DNA from: Zunongwangia sp. HGR-M22 | GTDB taxonomy: Bacteria > Bacteroidota > Bacteroidia > Flavobacteriales > Flavobacteriaceae | Assembly: GCF_027594425.1 (NCBI RefSeq) | Contig: NZ_CP115159.1 | Coordinates: forward strand, 2,035,001-2,099,000 | Reading direction: 5' to 3' | Length of the DNA stretch: 64,000 bases | Part shown: positions 27,206 to 37,443 of the stretch, piece by piece | Numbering within the stretch: position 1 is the stretch's first letter | How the letters are laid out: every line of letters starts with the position of its first letter | The notes under the pieces: generated by a model | Databases searched by the model: none | Seen by the model: only the letters and a program-made list of their open reading frames with translations | Told to the model about the DNA's origin: nothing | Translations under genes and position numbers: made by a program

Positions 27206-27901
27206 CAATCCTATTATAATTGTAATCGAAAAACTCATAAGTGTCCCGATAAGCACATACTCTGTTTGTTTACGGGCACTTGCTTCATTTTTATCGGCAA
27301 ATCTTAAAATAGATTTTGCGGCTATAAGAAAACCAATGGCTGAAAAGTTATCGGTTAAGATTAAAGTTAGCACTAAAATACGTTCAAAAATACCAATATA
27401 GCGTCCCGCAGCTTTCAGGCTTAAAGATTCTTTCGTGTTTTTAAGAATCTCATCATGCCATTTTTCTGTCGCCTTACCAATTATAAAACCTACCGGAAAA
27501 ATAATCAATAGGTAAGCGATTAGTATAGCTAAAAATACATTAGATTCTAACAGTGATATTAAATTTGGCACTACGGTATTAAATCCTGAAATTAAATACA
27601 GATATGCGATTGTAATGATTACGATATGGAATAATTGATCGAGTAAAAAATAGGTAAGATTATCCCTTTTTTGATTCAATTTCCATAAGTCTATTAAAAA
27701 ATGGGTAACGCTTATAAAAACAGGAACAAGAAATTGCTCCCAATCGCGCATAATTAGATAAGACAATAGACCGGCCAAAAATGCATGAACATAGAGAAAT
27801 ACAGATTTAGATTTTTTCTTCTGCTTTTGGTTTACCCATTTTGTAGTTTGAAAAACAAAATCGGTAAGAATATGTGCTAAAAGAAGTTGTAAAAAAATCA
27901 T
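27182..27901 (-). CDS. DUF3307 membrane protein
   Basis: A 239-residue polytopic membrane protein opening with LLLAHILTDFVFQT, the start of the DUF3307 family. About six helices follow, with a conserved-looking THFLIDLWK motif near residue 86. Its start overlaps the SatD-type gene by 4 nt, so they form a translationally coupled pair. In Streptococcus, SatD and SatE belong to an acid-tolerance locus. A parallel role here is only a hypothesis. Confidence 0.82.
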   Translation of the reverse strand: MIFLQLLLAHILTDFVFQTTKWVNQKQKKKSKSVFLYVHAFLAGLLSYLIMRDWEQFLVPVFISVTHFLIDLWKLNQKRDNLTYFLLDQLFHIVIITIAYLYLISGFNTVVPNLISLLESNVFLAILIAYLLIIFPVGFIIGKATEKWHDEILKNTKESLSLKAAGRYIGIFERILVLTLILTDNFSAIGFLIAAKSILRFADKNEASARKQTEYVLIGTLMSFSITIIIGLLVRHIAF

Positions 27902-28557
27902 TCTTGTTCTTTAAATGTTGCTGAAATTTTCTCTTTGAAACGTGTCAATAAATCTGAAATAGGGTCCCAGCCCGCAGTTTTTTTCCGTTGATTAACCGCA
28001 CTTTGACTAATGCCAAGAATCTTTGCAATTTCCTTTTCCTTATAATCCTGAAGCAAATAATAAATAACTTCAGCAGACGCGGTACTCCATCGGTCTGCAA
28101 TAAAATCGAATAAAGCTAGACTAGTATAAAACTCAAGATTCAAATCGATGTTAGGCGTTTTCAACATTAATTTTCGTCCAGTAAATTTCATTTCATCTAA
28201 AGTTCTTCCGGAAAGCTGAAAGGCTTTTCCGTTACTTTCAGAAATTTCATCCCGCTTTAAATCAATACTTCCAATACCTATAGCGATTCTTAAATCTGCT
28301 TTAATTGCTGAATCCTTTTCATATTCAAGCTTATTTAATGCTGTTTTTAAAAATAGAGAAAATAACAAGGCATTTTCTGGATTGGTTAGCATCCCCTGAA
28401 CGCTATCTCCCCTGTATATCTTAAAATTACTTTTTTCTTCTGAAAAATATTTGGCGAAAAAATCAAATTCTTTTTGCATAGTTTCTATCACCAAATCCAG
28501 AAATTCTGTCGGGTAAGATGAAGAATCTATCAAATCTGCGCTAATTACTGCTACCAT
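27898..28557 (-). CDS. SatD-family protein with C-terminal helix-turn-helix
   Basis: A 219-residue protein with the SatD-like opening (VAVISADLIDSSSY) and a nucleotidyl-cyclase-like region to about residue 150 (LRIAIGIGSIDLKRDE). A sigma-like helix-turn-helix follows at the C-terminus (EKEIAKILGISQSAVNQRKKTAGW, about 174-197). The combination suggests a DNA-binding regulator with a sensory N-domain. The DUF3307 membrane protein gene follows with a 4-nt overlap, so the pair may be a regulator and its membrane partner. The function is not established. Confidence 0.8.
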   Translation of the reverse strand: MVAVISADLIDSSSYPTEFLDLVIETMQKEFDFFAKYFSEEKSNFKIYRGDSVQGMLTNPENALLFSLFLKTALNKLEYEKDSAIKADLRIAIGIGSIDLKRDEISESNGKAFQLSGRTLDEMKFTGRKLMLKTPNIDLNLEFYTSLALFDFIADRWSTASAEVIYYLLQDYKEKEIAKILGISQSAVNQRKKTAGWDPISDLLTRFKEKISATFKEQE

Positions 28558-28750
28558 ATTTCCAAAGATATAAAATATAAGTCAAATAACTGATATTATA
28601 TAATTATAAGCTATTAGACTTATAAATTTACATTATAAGCTTTATAGCTTATTTAATTAAATTTCCAAATTTAGCAGATACTAAACTTTTATTAATTCTT
28701 AGAATAGGCAAAAACAGATAAGTATTTTTAGAAAAATTAAAAAAATTACA

Positions 28751-29200
28751 ATGAAAACTAATAAAAAAGAACTGTATTATAATTGCATTGACATGATTAA
28801 TGCTAAGATCGAACAACATCAAAATCGCATGGACGAAATTAAACAGTCTATGGAAAATAACGATATAAAAACCGATTATGATGAGGATAACAAAGGGCAA
28901 ATGCTTGGAGATTTCGAAAAGCATGCAGGTTATCTAAGCGAAGCTCAAGAACAGAAAGAAGAACTAAGCAAAATAGATCCAGAGCATAAAAATAATATCA
29001 TAGGATTAGGCAGCGTAGTAGAAACAGATAGAAATTATTATTTTATCTCTGTTCCTCTAGGTGAAATAAATATGGAAGATGGAAGCCAGATCTTTGCGAT
29101 TTCTACGAAAGCTCCTATTTATAAGGAATTAGAGGGCAAACAACCCGGAGACAAATTCACCATTAATGATGAAGAACACGAAATAAAAGGAATTGAGTAA
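28751..29200 (+). CDS. GreA/GreB-fold protein (Bacteroidota-specific orphan)
   Basis: A 149-residue protein. The first half is coiled-coil-like and acidic (residues 1-75, including QSMENNDIKTDYDED). The second half resembles the FKBP-like C-terminal domain of Gre factors: GSVVETDRNYYFISVPLGEI, then ISTKAPIYKELEGKQPGDKF. Similar flavobacterial proteins are often mislabelled as 3-oxoacyl-ACP synthase; nothing here supports that. It probably binds RNA polymerase. It converges on the HDIG gene with a 4-nt gap. A second, more GreB-like gene lies at 47595-48095. Confidence 0.72.
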   Translation: MKTNKKELYYNCIDMINAKIEQHQNRMDEIKQSMENNDIKTDYDEDNKGQMLGDFEKHAGYLSEAQEQKEELSKIDPEHKNNIIGLGSVVETDRNYYFISVPLGEINMEDGSQIFAISTKAPIYKELEGKQPGDKFTINDEEHEIKGIE

Positions 29201-29204
29201 TTCC

Positions 29205-31271
29205 TTATTCGGGATATTCGATACGTAAATGATAGATATTCTTAAGTTTACGCTTAAGAATTTTTTTAATCATTTGAATTTCTTTGAATGTAATATTAGC
29301 ATTTAAGAATTGTCCATCTTCCATTTGCTTATTGATAATTTTTTCTACAAAACTATCTATAAGTATGGAAGTTGGTTCTTTTAAACTTTTACTGGCTGCC
29401 TCAACACTATCACACATCATTAGAATAGCAGTTTCCTTACTAAAAGGAATAGGACCGGGATATCTAAAATCGTTAGCGTCAACTTCATCATCCATCTCTT
29501 TAGCCTTCATATAAAAATAATAAACCGTACTCGTACCGTGGTGTGTGCGAATAAAATCGATTACGCGATCTGGTAAATTATTTTTTCTAGCGGTTTCTAT
29601 TCCCAAAATCACATGATCGATAATAATCTGCGCACTTTCCTGCGGTGCAAGATCGTCGTGAGAATTTACCGAAGAAATCTGATTTTCGGTATAATATGTA
29701 GGGTTTTCCATTTTCCCAATATCGTGATACAAAGCTCCTACCCTAACTAGCATGGCGTTTGCGTTAATTTCGTTTGCTGCGGCTTCAGCAAGATTAGCAA
29801 CATTTAACGAATGGTGAAACGTGCCTGGCGCTTTTTCAGAAAGTTGTTTTAATAATGCACTATTAGTATCAGATAACTCCAACAAAGACATATCTGAAAC
29901 CATCCCGAAAATCTTCTCATAAATATAGATTAAGGGCTGCACAAATAATGTAGCTAAACCGCCTAATAAGAACGTAAGAAAAACTTCAGCTTTAATATCT
30001 TCTATCGTTCCTTCCTGAATAATAGTAAATGCAAAATAAGAAATAATGTAAACCAGTGTAATTTGACCTACAGATATAAAAAGATTTGCTCTTTTATATA
30101 ATTCTGAAATTGTCAAAATTGTTACTATTCCTGCAATAATCTGCAAGAACATATACTCGTAGCTATTCGGAACGATAAAGCCTAAGAGTAACACTGTAAT
30201 TACGTGCGTAAACATTCCCAAGCGAGCATCAAAAAATGCTTTTAAACTTAAAGGAAGTATACAAAGCGGAACTACGTATACATAATTCACATCAAAATTT
30301 ACTACCAGGGTCGTCAACATCACCATAAAAATGATGTTGAAAAAGATGAAAGTAACTTTTACATTATTCTCAAAAATCTCCCTACGATACTTTTGTATAA
30401 ATAGGAGTAGCATCAATAAAGCCATAGCCACTAGAGCACTATAGCCTACAATTATCCAATTATAATTTGATTTGCTCCAAACCTGTGACTCATATTCAGC
30501 TTTTAAGGAACGTAAAATATCATACTTATTACCTTCTACCACTTCGCCTTTGGCAATTACTCTACTACCCTGCTCTATATTTCCACGGGTATAAGAAATG
30601 TTATCAAGTTTGCTCTGTAACACACGATCGGTAAATTCATTATCATAGAACATATTTGGACTAATACTATTAAAGAAAACCTCTAATAAATCATTACTAA
30701 ACCTGTCTAAATTAGCATCATAGATCTTTTGATTGATGTAATCTCTAATTTCTCTTTGCTTGAATACATTTTGATAAGGAATTTCGAAAGCCTCATTACC
30801 TTTACGTAAATAGATAAGATCGCCTGGTTCCATACGATCGTTTTCCTGAGCCAGACCATATCTATAAATATCGTCTAACCTAGAAGTTACAAAATTGGTG
30901 ATTAGGTTTCGATTGTTATCTAGAATACTGTCTCCAAATACCTCGTTAATCTCTTCTAAAGCTTTATTTTTAACCCTATCTGCAATTTGTTGATCGTATT
31001 CGTAATAAGGAATATTATTGGCAGAAATAGCTTCTCTTTCTAATTTGAGCTCTTCGTCAGATTTTAGAATTGCAAAATCAAAAGGAGCATAAAGACTCTC
31101 ATGCTGCCATGGTTTTCCTTTAGGAATTTCATATTTGAATTTTCCTCCCTTGGGCAGCAAATAAACAATTAAAACTGCCGTTAGTATGAATAAGAATACC
31201 TTGTAAAAAAGCGCCTGATTTTTGTATAGCTTGTTTACGAAATCCACCATATAAGTCGAAGTATTCGCCAA
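29205..31271 (-). CDS. 7TM-HD (HDIG) family phosphohydrolase, PgpH-like
   Basis: A 688-residue inner-membrane enzyme. It has an N-terminal helix (25-40), an extracytoplasmic domain (about 55-270), seven helices (about 272-455) and a cytoplasmic HD domain. The HD pair is H516 and D517 in ALYHDIGK, with HHSLN earlier and HHGTST later. PgpH of Listeria hydrolyses cyclic di-AMP; this protein has the same architecture, so it is a candidate c-di-AMP phosphodiesterase. That activity is inferred, not shown. It lies 94 nt upstream-divergent from the thiolase gene. Confidence 0.9.
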   Translation of the reverse strand: MANTSTYMVDFVNKLYKNQALFYKVFLFILTAVLIVYLLPKGGKFKYEIPKGKPWQHESLYAPFDFAILKSDEELKLEREAISANNIPYYEYDQQIADRVKNKALEEINEVFGDSILDNNRNLITNFVTSRLDDIYRYGLAQENDRMEPGDLIYLRKGNEAFEIPYQNVFKQREIRDYINQKIYDANLDRFSNDLLEVFFNSISPNMFYDNEFTDRVLQSKLDNISYTRGNIEQGSRVIAKGEVVEGNKYDILRSLKAEYESQVWSKSNYNWIIVGYSALVAMALLMLLLFIQKYRREIFENNVKVTFIFFNIIFMVMLTTLVVNFDVNYVYVVPLCILPLSLKAFFDARLGMFTHVITVLLLGFIVPNSYEYMFLQIIAGIVTILTISELYKRANLFISVGQITLVYIISYFAFTIIQEGTIEDIKAEVFLTFLLGGLATLFVQPLIYIYEKIFGMVSDMSLLELSDTNSALLKQLSEKAPGTFHHSLNVANLAEAAANEINANAMLVRVGALYHDIGKMENPTYYTENQISSVNSHDDLAPQESAQIIIDHVILGIETARKNNLPDRVIDFIRTHHGTSTVYYFYMKAKEMDDEVDANDFRYPGPIPFSKETAILMMCDSVEAASKSLKEPTSILIDSFVEKIINKQMEDGQFLNANITFKEIQMIKKILKRKLKNIYHLRIEYPE

Positions 31272-31365
31272 ATGTACTAAAAATTAGTGGTCATTAAGGA
31301 GGTCTTGTCAAGTTCCTTATAAAATCACTAAATTCGCAAAATAGGAATAGCTAAATTACAAAATT

Positions 31366-32544
31366 ATGAATAATGAAGTAGTAATTGTAAGTGCTGCTCG
31401 AACGCCAATTGGCAGTTTTTTAGGTAGCTTATCGAATATACCAGCCACAAGATTAGGATCCATCGCAATTAAGGGAGCTTTGGATAAAATAAAACTTAAG
31501 CCAGAGTTAGTAGAAGAAGTTTTAATGGGTAATGTGGTACAGGCTGGTACGGGCCAAGCTCCAGCTCGCCAAGCGGCTTTGGGAGCGGGCATTCCAAATA
31601 CTGTTCCTTGCACGACTATCAATAAGGTTTGTGCTAGTGGAATGAAAGCAGTAATGCAGGCAGCTCAGTCTATTATGCTAGGCGATGCCAGTATCATTGT
31701 TGCCGGTGGAATGGAAAACATGAGTATGATTCCGCATTATCTTCATTTACGCCAGGGTAAAAAATTTGGTGCTGCAGAAATGGAAGATGGTATGCAAAAA
31801 GATGGATTAGTAGATGCTTATGATAAAAACGCCATGGGCGTTTGTGCAGATTTATGTGCTCAAGAATATAATTTTAGTAGAGAAGATCAAGATGCGTATG
31901 CGGTAAAATCTTACGAACGTTCTGCTGCTGCCTGGAAAGCAGGGAAATTTGATGAAGAGATTGTTCCGGTTGAAATTCCACAGCGGAAAGGTGACCCTAT
32001 CATTTTTAAAGAAGATGAAGAATATAAAAATGTTAGAATGGACAAAATTTCTTCTTTACGTCCTGCTTTTAGCAAAGATGGTACTGTAACAGCAGCTAAT
32101 GCTTCTACAATAAACGATGGTGCGGGCGCAGTTATTCTTATGAGTAAAGCCAAAGCCGAAGAATTACATCTTGAAATTTTATGTACAATTAAAAGTTTTG
32201 CTGATGCCGCTCAAGAACCGAAGTGGTTTACTACAGCACCTGCAAAAGCATTACCAAAAGCTTTAGCAAAAGCAGGAGTTTCGCAAGATCAAATCGATTT
32301 TTTCGAATTTAACGAAGCTTTTTCGGTGGTTGGATTGGCGAACATGAAAATCTTGGGCTTATCTGATGAAAATACAAACGTAAATGGTGGCGCTGTTTCT
32401 TTGGGACATCCATTAGGTTGTAGTGGTGTGCGAATTTTAATTACATTAATTAATGTTCTTAAACAGAACAATGCTAAATTTGGCGCTGCTGCCATTTGTA
32501 ATGGCGGAGGCGGCGCGTCTGCTATAATTATTGAAAGAAATTAG
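31366..32544 (+). CDS. Acetyl-CoA C-acyltransferase (thiolase)
   Basis: A 392-residue thiolase. The acyl-acceptor nucleophile is C89 (NKVCASGMKAV). The GHPLGCSG block near 345 gives the active-site histidine, and the C-terminal CNGGGGAS motif supplies the second cysteine. It condenses or cleaves acyl-CoA with CoA in fatty-acid or branched-chain catabolism, or makes acetoacetyl-CoA; the direction cannot be read. The C40 peptidase gene follows after 27 nt with the same orientation. No other beta-oxidation gene is adjacent. Confidence 0.93.
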   Translation: MNNEVVIVSAARTPIGSFLGSLSNIPATRLGSIAIKGALDKIKLKPELVEEVLMGNVVQAGTGQAPARQAALGAGIPNTVPCTTINKVCASGMKAVMQAAQSIMLGDASIIVAGGMENMSMIPHYLHLRQGKKFGAAEMEDGMQKDGLVDAYDKNAMGVCADLCAQEYNFSREDQDAYAVKSYERSAAAWKAGKFDEEIVPVEIPQRKGDPIIFKEDEEYKNVRMDKISSLRPAFSKDGTVTAANASTINDGAGAVILMSKAKAEELHLEILCTIKSFADAAQEPKWFTTAPAKALPKALAKAGVSQDQIDFFEFNEAFSVVGLANMKILGLSDENTNVNGGAVSLGHPLGCSGVRILITLINVLKQNNAKFGAAAICNGGGGASAIIIERN

Positions 32545-32571
32545 TCCTAAAAATTGAAATTTACCTTTTAA

Positions 32572-33321
32572 ATGCAATATGGTATTTGCCCTCTAAGCAT
32601 TGTGCCACTTCGTTTAGCTCCCTCAGATGAAAGCGAAATGGTTTCACAGCTTCTTTACGGAGAACATTTTAAAATACTAGAAGAACGTGCAAAATGGAGC
32701 CGAATTCGTGTTGCTTTCGATGCTTGCGAAGCATGGGTGCGTAATAAACAAATTCATAGAATAGAAGAGCAATCTTATATCAAAATAAATTCTGAAGCTC
32801 CATTGCTTACTGCCGATTTGATTGAGTTCGTAGTAAACGAAAATCAGCAATTAACTCCGGTTCCTATGGGGTCACAGCTTAATGCCAATTTCTGTCTTCG
32901 TAATACATTTGATGGACATACAGTTTCTGGTATTTCAGCAAAAGAAAATATTGTAAAAACGGCTCTATTTTATCAAAATAGTCCGCATTTGTGGGGAGGA
33001 AAATCTCCTTTGGGAATAGATTGTAGTGGGTTTACTCAAATGGTTTATAAGCTGAATGGTTATAAACTTCAGCGAAATGCCTGCGATCAGGCAAAACAGG
33101 GCGAAGCTTTAAGTTTTATTGAAGAAAGCGAGGCTGGTGATTTAGTGTTTTTTGATGATAATGAAGGTATTATAACTCACGTAGGCATTATGATGCAGGA
33201 TAATTATATTATTCATGTAGATGAAAAAGTAAGAATAGATCGAATTGATCATTCCGGTATCTTCAATACCGAATTACGCCGGCATACCCATAAATTAAGA
33301 GTGATCAAAAAGGTGATTTAA
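32572..33321 (+). CDS. C40 (NlpC/P60) peptidase with SH3-like N-domain
   Basis: A 249-residue cysteine peptidase. The N-terminal part (1-65) resembles an SH3-like cell-wall-binding fold (VPLRLAPSDESEMVSQLLYGE). The C-terminal NlpC/P60 domain has the nucleophile C151 (GIDCSGF), H203 (ITHVGIMM) and the third polar position H215 (IIHV). It should cut peptide cross-links or stems in peptidoglycan. No clear signal peptide is present, so it may act in recycling or be exported another way. It follows thiolase by 27 nt and precedes a strong terminator. Confidence 0.9.
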   Translation: MQYGICPLSIVPLRLAPSDESEMVSQLLYGEHFKILEERAKWSRIRVAFDACEAWVRNKQIHRIEEQSYIKINSEAPLLTADLIEFVVNENQQLTPVPMGSQLNANFCLRNTFDGHTVSGISAKENIVKTALFYQNSPHLWGGKSPLGIDCSGFTQMVYKLNGYKLQRNACDQAKQGEALSFIEESEAGDLVFFDDNEGIITHVGIMMQDNYIIHVDEKVRIDRIDHSGIFNTELRRHTHKLRVIKKVI

Positions 33322-33348
33322 AATCCTTATTATAAAAAAATAACGCAT

Positions 33349-33380
33349 AAAAAAAGCCGCTTTAATAGCGGCTTTTTTTA
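33349..33380. terminator. Bidirectional terminator
   Basis: Arms 33349-33361 (seven A, then GCCGCT) and 33367-33379 (AGCGGC, then seven T) with a 5-nt loop, between the convergent C40 peptidase and TPR genes. Confidence 0.9.
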
Positions 33381-33397
33381 TGTATTTCAATATATAA

Positions 33398-34642
33398 TTA
33401 TTGCTCTAGCATAGCTTTCATTTCAGCAGCTTTTTCTTTATTTCCAACTTGTGTGTAAATATTCATTGCTGTTCTGATCGCATCTGTATTATCAGGATTT
33501 TTCTTTACAGCAGCTTCTAGGTACGGAAGCGCTTCCTGATAAATTTCTTTACGCTGTTCAGATAATTCTTCATAACGCTTATTATCTTCTTTGCTCATTC
33601 CAAGACCATTCATCTCTTCAATGATTTCGCGCTCTTTGCTTAAGATAACAGCTGCGATATTCATTCTGGCATTATTCATATCAGGATCAATTTCCAATGC
33701 CTTTTTGTAATATTCAACCGCTTGTTCTTGATCACCTAATTCTGCAGTACTAACACCTAAATTGTAATATAGATTGGCATCATTAGGATTTTTCTTTACT
33801 AGCTCGTTCATCAATTTATTATACTGCTCCTTATCACCCATTTGGTAATACATATTGGCCTCTGCCTGCAATAATCCTAAATCGTCAGGATTATTTGCCT
33901 TGGCATCGTCCATAGCAGCAATTGCTTTATCATTATTTCCTTCTTGAATATAAATTAAAGCAATATTTTTAGCAATTTCACCTCTTTTAGAGGGTTGCTT
34001 TTCGTCTTTAGGATCTGTGTAATTGTCTGTTTTGGCCATTAAATCTCTTTGTTCCTTAGAACCAAAAGATTCAGTTTCGCCACTCTCCTTATTTACGGCA
34101 GTATAGGATACGGTTGCACCATCAAAATTTAGATCTTTTAATTGCTCGTAATATTTAAGAGCATCATCATAATTTTGACCATTAAGAGAATTTGCTGCAG
34201 CATAATATAGATAAATAGTATCTTGCTTGTTCAATTCGTAACTCGCTACTAATTTATCTGCGGCACTTTTATATTCCTCAGCATTTTGGTCATCAATAGC
34301 ACTTTGTACTAATTGATTTCTAAGTTTAGACATTCCTTCCTGAGCTTCGTCGCTACCCATTTCGATAGCTTTTTTGTAAGCATCGCCAGCAGTTTTGTAG
34401 TCATCTACTGAAACTCCTTCTCCATCAGCTAAGTAAGCTTGAGCTTTATACAAATAAAATCGCTCTGTCCACTTGCTGTTAGCTTCAGAAAGTTTTTGCT
34501 CTGCAGTTGCTAATTCGGTTTTAGCTTTGTCGAAATTACCATCTTCGATAAAATCTTCAGCATTTTTAATTTCATCTTTTTGAGCTATTGCTGAAAGACT
34601 AATGAATGACAATAGCGACAATGTCAAAATATTCCTTTTCAT
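33398..34642 (-). CDS. Secreted TPR-repeat protein
   Basis: A 414-residue protein with a cleavable signal peptide (residues 1-20, ending SAIAQ) and several tetratricopeptide repeats. Well-formed units include the one around NLYYNLGVSTAELGDQEQAVEYYKKAL (about 287-315), and others lie near 27, 120 and 335. A conserved tail unit (LPYLEAAVKKNPDN) follows. It probably scaffolds protein contacts in the periplasm or at the outer membrane. It directly follows gyrA on the same strand (22 nt), an arrangement also common in related flavobacteria. Confidence 0.88.
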   Translation of the reverse strand: MKRNILTLSLLSFISLSAIAQKDEIKNAEDFIEDGNFDKAKTELATAEQKLSEANSKWTERFYLYKAQAYLADGEGVSVDDYKTAGDAYKKAIEMGSDEAQEGMSKLRNQLVQSAIDDQNAEEYKSAADKLVASYELNKQDTIYLYYAAANSLNGQNYDDALKYYEQLKDLNFDGATVSYTAVNKESGETESFGSKEQRDLMAKTDNYTDPKDEKQPSKRGEIAKNIALIYIQEGNNDKAIAAMDDAKANNPDDLGLLQAEANMYYQMGDKEQYNKLMNELVKKNPNDANLYYNLGVSTAELGDQEQAVEYYKKALEIDPDMNNARMNIAAVILSKEREIIEEMNGLGMSKEDNKRYEELSEQRKEIYQEALPYLEAAVKKNPDNTDAIRTAMNIYTQVGNKEKAAEMKAMLEQ

Positions 34643-34664
34643 TGTATTGGTTTATTTATTTAGT

Positions 34665-37199
34665 TTATTCTTCTGAATCATCTTGAGCAATATCTGTGCC
34701 ATCCGTAGGTTCCGTTGGATTTTCTAGTTCTTCAGCATCTTCAGCTAAATCTAATTCTTCATCTTCATGCATCACTTTCGCAACAGCGGCTATAGAATCT
34801 TTTCCTTTAAGATTTATTAATCGAACTCCTTGTGTAGCTCTACCCATTACACGAAGATTACTAACCTCCATTCTAATAGCGATACCAGATTTGTTGATAA
34901 TCATAAGATCATCTTCATCAGTTACATTTTTAATAGCAACAAGACCTCCGGTTTTTTCAGTAACAGAAATTGTCTTAACTCCTTTACCGCCACGATTGGT
35001 TATTCTATAATCCTCTAGGCTAGAACGCTTTCCGTACCCTTTTTCTGATACTACAAGAATATTTGAATCCATATCGTCTACAGATACCATGCCCACAACT
35101 TCATCATTATCGTCGGCTAAAGTAATTCCTCGAACCCCAGAAGCATTTCTTCCCATTGGTCTGGTTTTACCTTCTTCAAACCTAATTGCTTTTCCACTTT
35201 TTACAGCAAGCATAACCTGGCTATCCCCTGTAGTTAATTTAGCTTCTAATAGTTCGTCGCCATCTTTAATAGTAATAGCGTTAATACCGTTAGTTCTAGG
35301 ACGAGAATATTGTTCTAAAGAAGTTTTTTTAACCTGGCCTTTCTTAGTGGCCATAATCACAAAATGATTGTTGACATATTCCTCATTTTTGAGGTCTTCT
35401 GTACAGATAAAAGCTTTTACGCGATCATCTGGCTCGATATTAATAAGGTTTTGGATTGCTCTACCTTTGGAAGCTTTACTACCTTCTGGAATTTCGTAAA
35501 CACGCATCCAGAAACATTTACCTTTTTGAGTGAAGAAGAGCATGTACTGGTGATTGGTTCCAGAAAATAAGTATTCTAGAAAATCTTCATTTCTTGTGGT
35601 GGAACCTTTCTGACCAACTCCTCCTCTATTTTGTCGTTTGTATTCGTTAAGAGATGTCCTTTTTATATAACCCGCATGCGAAATGGTAATAATTACGCTT
35701 TCATCTGGGATCATATCTTCTATACTAAGATCGCCTCCAGCGTATTCTATTGTAGATCTTCTGCTGTCGCCATATTTCTCTTTAACTTCAACAAGTTCGT
35801 CTTTAATCACCTGCATTCTGCGCTCTTTACGTGCCAAAATGTCTTTCAGGTCTTTTATGGTTTCTACAATCTCATCATATTCTGCTCTTAATTTATCCTG
35901 TTCTAGTCCTGTAAGCTGTCTCAATCGCATATCCACGATAGCCCTGGCCTGAACTTCTGATAATTCAAAACGTTCTATTAATTTATTACGAGCTTCTTCC
36001 GCATTACTAGAACCACGGATAATGGCAATCACTTCATCAATATTATCTGATGCAATGATTAATCCTTCTAATATGTGAGCACGATCTTCAGCTTTTTTAA
36101 GTTCGTATTCGGTTCTACGAACAACAACCTCATGCCTATGCTCTATAAAATGAGCAATTATGTCTTTGAGATTTAACATTTCTGGTCTTCCATTAACCAG
36201 TGCAATATTGTTTACACTAAAGGAAGATTGTAGTGCTGTATGCTTAAATAGTGTATTTAAAACAATGTTAGGAATTGCATCACGCTTTAATTGATATACG
36301 ATTCGCATACCATGGCGGTCAGATTCATCTCTAATAAGACTAATTCCTTCAATCTTTTTCTCATTAACCAGATCGGCAGTTTTCTTAATCATGTCTGCCT
36401 TGTTCACTTGGTAAGGGATCTCTGTCACTACAATACACTCACGACCTCTAACCTCTTCCAAGCTACTTTTAGCGCGCATAACTATACGTCCACGCCCTGT
36501 TTTGAAGGCTTCACGAACTCCATCGTAACCATAAATAATTCCTCCCGTAGGGAAATCTGGCGCTTTAATATGTTGCATTAAAGCATCAATCTCGATATCG
36601 TGATCTTCTATATAAGCAATTGTTCCGTCAATAACCTCAGATATATTATGCGGCGCCATATTTGTGGCCATACCTACAGCAATACCACTAGCTCCATTAA
36701 CCAGCAAATTCGGAATTCTGGTAGGAAGAACTATTGGTTCATTTAAGGAATCATCAAAATTTAATTGGGTATCAACGGTTTCTTTGTCAATATCAGCAAG
36801 CATATCCTCACTGATTTTTCTCATTCTAGCCTCGGTATAACGCATTGCAGCTGGACTATCCCCATCGACAGATCCAAAGTTACCCTGGCCGTCAACAAGC
36901 ATGTATCTCATACTCCATTCCTGCGCCATTCTAACCATAGTGTCGTAAACCGAAGAATCGCCATGTGGGTGATACTTACCTAGAACCTCACCTACAATTC
37001 TCGCTGATTTTTTATATGCTCTATTTGATAGTACGCCTAATTCGTACATTCCAAAAAGTACTCTACGATGTACCGGCTTAAGACCATCACGAACATCCGG
37101 CAACGCACGTGACACAATGACCGACATTGAATAATCAATGTAAGCCGACTTCATCTCTTCTTCAATGTTGATAGGAATAAGCTTTTCTCCTTCAGCCAT
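34665..37199 (-). CDS. gyrA: DNA gyrase subunit A
   Basis: An 844-residue type IIA topoisomerase subunit. The catalytic tyrosine is Y121 ([10 protein letters not shown]). Quinolone-region residues are the susceptible type: S82 and D86 (equivalent to E. coli S83 and D87). The C-terminal beta-pinwheel is intact. Its GyrA-box position reads QNRGGVG in place of the QRRGGKG consensus, and the tail (about 810-844) is highly acidic. It introduces negative supercoils with GyrB, which is not in the window. A TAGATTTG promoter-like element lies about 20 nt upstream. Confidence 0.97.
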   Translation of the reverse strand: MAEGEKLIPINIEEEMKSAYIDYSMSVIVSRALPDVRDGLKPVHRRVLFGMYELGVLSNRAYKKSARIVGEVLGKYHPHGDSSVYDTMVRMAQEWSMRYMLVDGQGNFGSVDGDSPAAMRYTEARMRKISEDMLADIDKETVDTQLNFDDSLNEPIVLPTRIPNLLVNGASGIAVGMATNMAPHNISEVIDGTIAYIEDHDIEIDALMQHIKAPDFPTGGIIYGYDGVREAFKTGRGRIVMRAKSSLEEVRGRECIVVTEIPYQVNKADMIKKTADLVNEKKIEGISLIRDESDRHGMRIVYQLKRDAIPNIVLNTLFKHTALQSSFSVNNIALVNGRPEMLNLKDIIAHFIEHRHEVVVRRTEYELKKAEDRAHILEGLIIASDNIDEVIAIIRGSSNAEEARNKLIERFELSEVQARAIVDMRLRQLTGLEQDKLRAEYDEIVETIKDLKDILARKERRMQVIKDELVEVKEKYGDSRRSTIEYAGGDLSIEDMIPDESVIITISHAGYIKRTSLNEYKRQNRGGVGQKGSTTRNEDFLEYLFSGTNHQYMLFFTQKGKCFWMRVYEIPEGSKASKGRAIQNLINIEPDDRVKAFICTEDLKNEEYVNNHFVIMATKKGQVKKTSLEQYSRPRTNGINAITIKDGDELLEAKLTTGDSQVMLAVKSGKAIRFEEGKTRPMGRNASGVRGITLADDNDEVVGMVSVDDMDSNILVVSEKGYGKRSSLEDYRITNRGGKGVKTISVTEKTGGLVAIKNVTDEDDLMIINKSGIAIRMEVSNLRVMGRATQGVRLINLKGKDSIAAVAKVMHEDEELDLAEDAEELENPTEPTDGTDIAQDDSEE

Positions 37200-37219
37200 A
37201 TTTCAAATTGTTTAGTTCA

Positions 37220-37227
37220 CAAATCTA
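37220..37227 (-). promoter_or_regulatory. Candidate -7 promoter element of gyrA (TAGATTTG on the minus strand)
   Basis: A perfect TAnnTTTG on the minus strand, about 20 nt upstream of the gyrA start. A TTG at the proper spacing is not seen, so support is partial. Confidence 0.35.
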
Positions 37228-37443
37228 ACGTGGCAATTTACATATTTTCTATATGTTTCATGGTAGATTACCCTATGTTTTCGTATTTTTTATTAACAAA
37301 ATTTTATTGGGTAAAAGTTGATAAGTTAACACCGTTACATTTTGATTTTTGAAAGTTATTTTGTCAATTAGCTATAGATTCAGCATTAGGTACAGTTTTT
37401 GGTCTATTCTGGATAAAAATAATAAAGAGAGAAAGGAAAAAAC

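Noticed and set aside
28649-28924. Minus-strand frame overlapping the GreA/B-fold gene start
   Set aside because: It is antisense to a gene with clear Gre-like structure and is mostly Phe/Ile-rich noise.
34696-36983. Several open frames antisense to gyrA (for example 34696-35010 and 35089-35367)
   Set aside because: They lie fully inside the strongly supported gyrA gene, have no recognisable domain and show low-complexity Ser/Leu composition, as expected for shadow frames.
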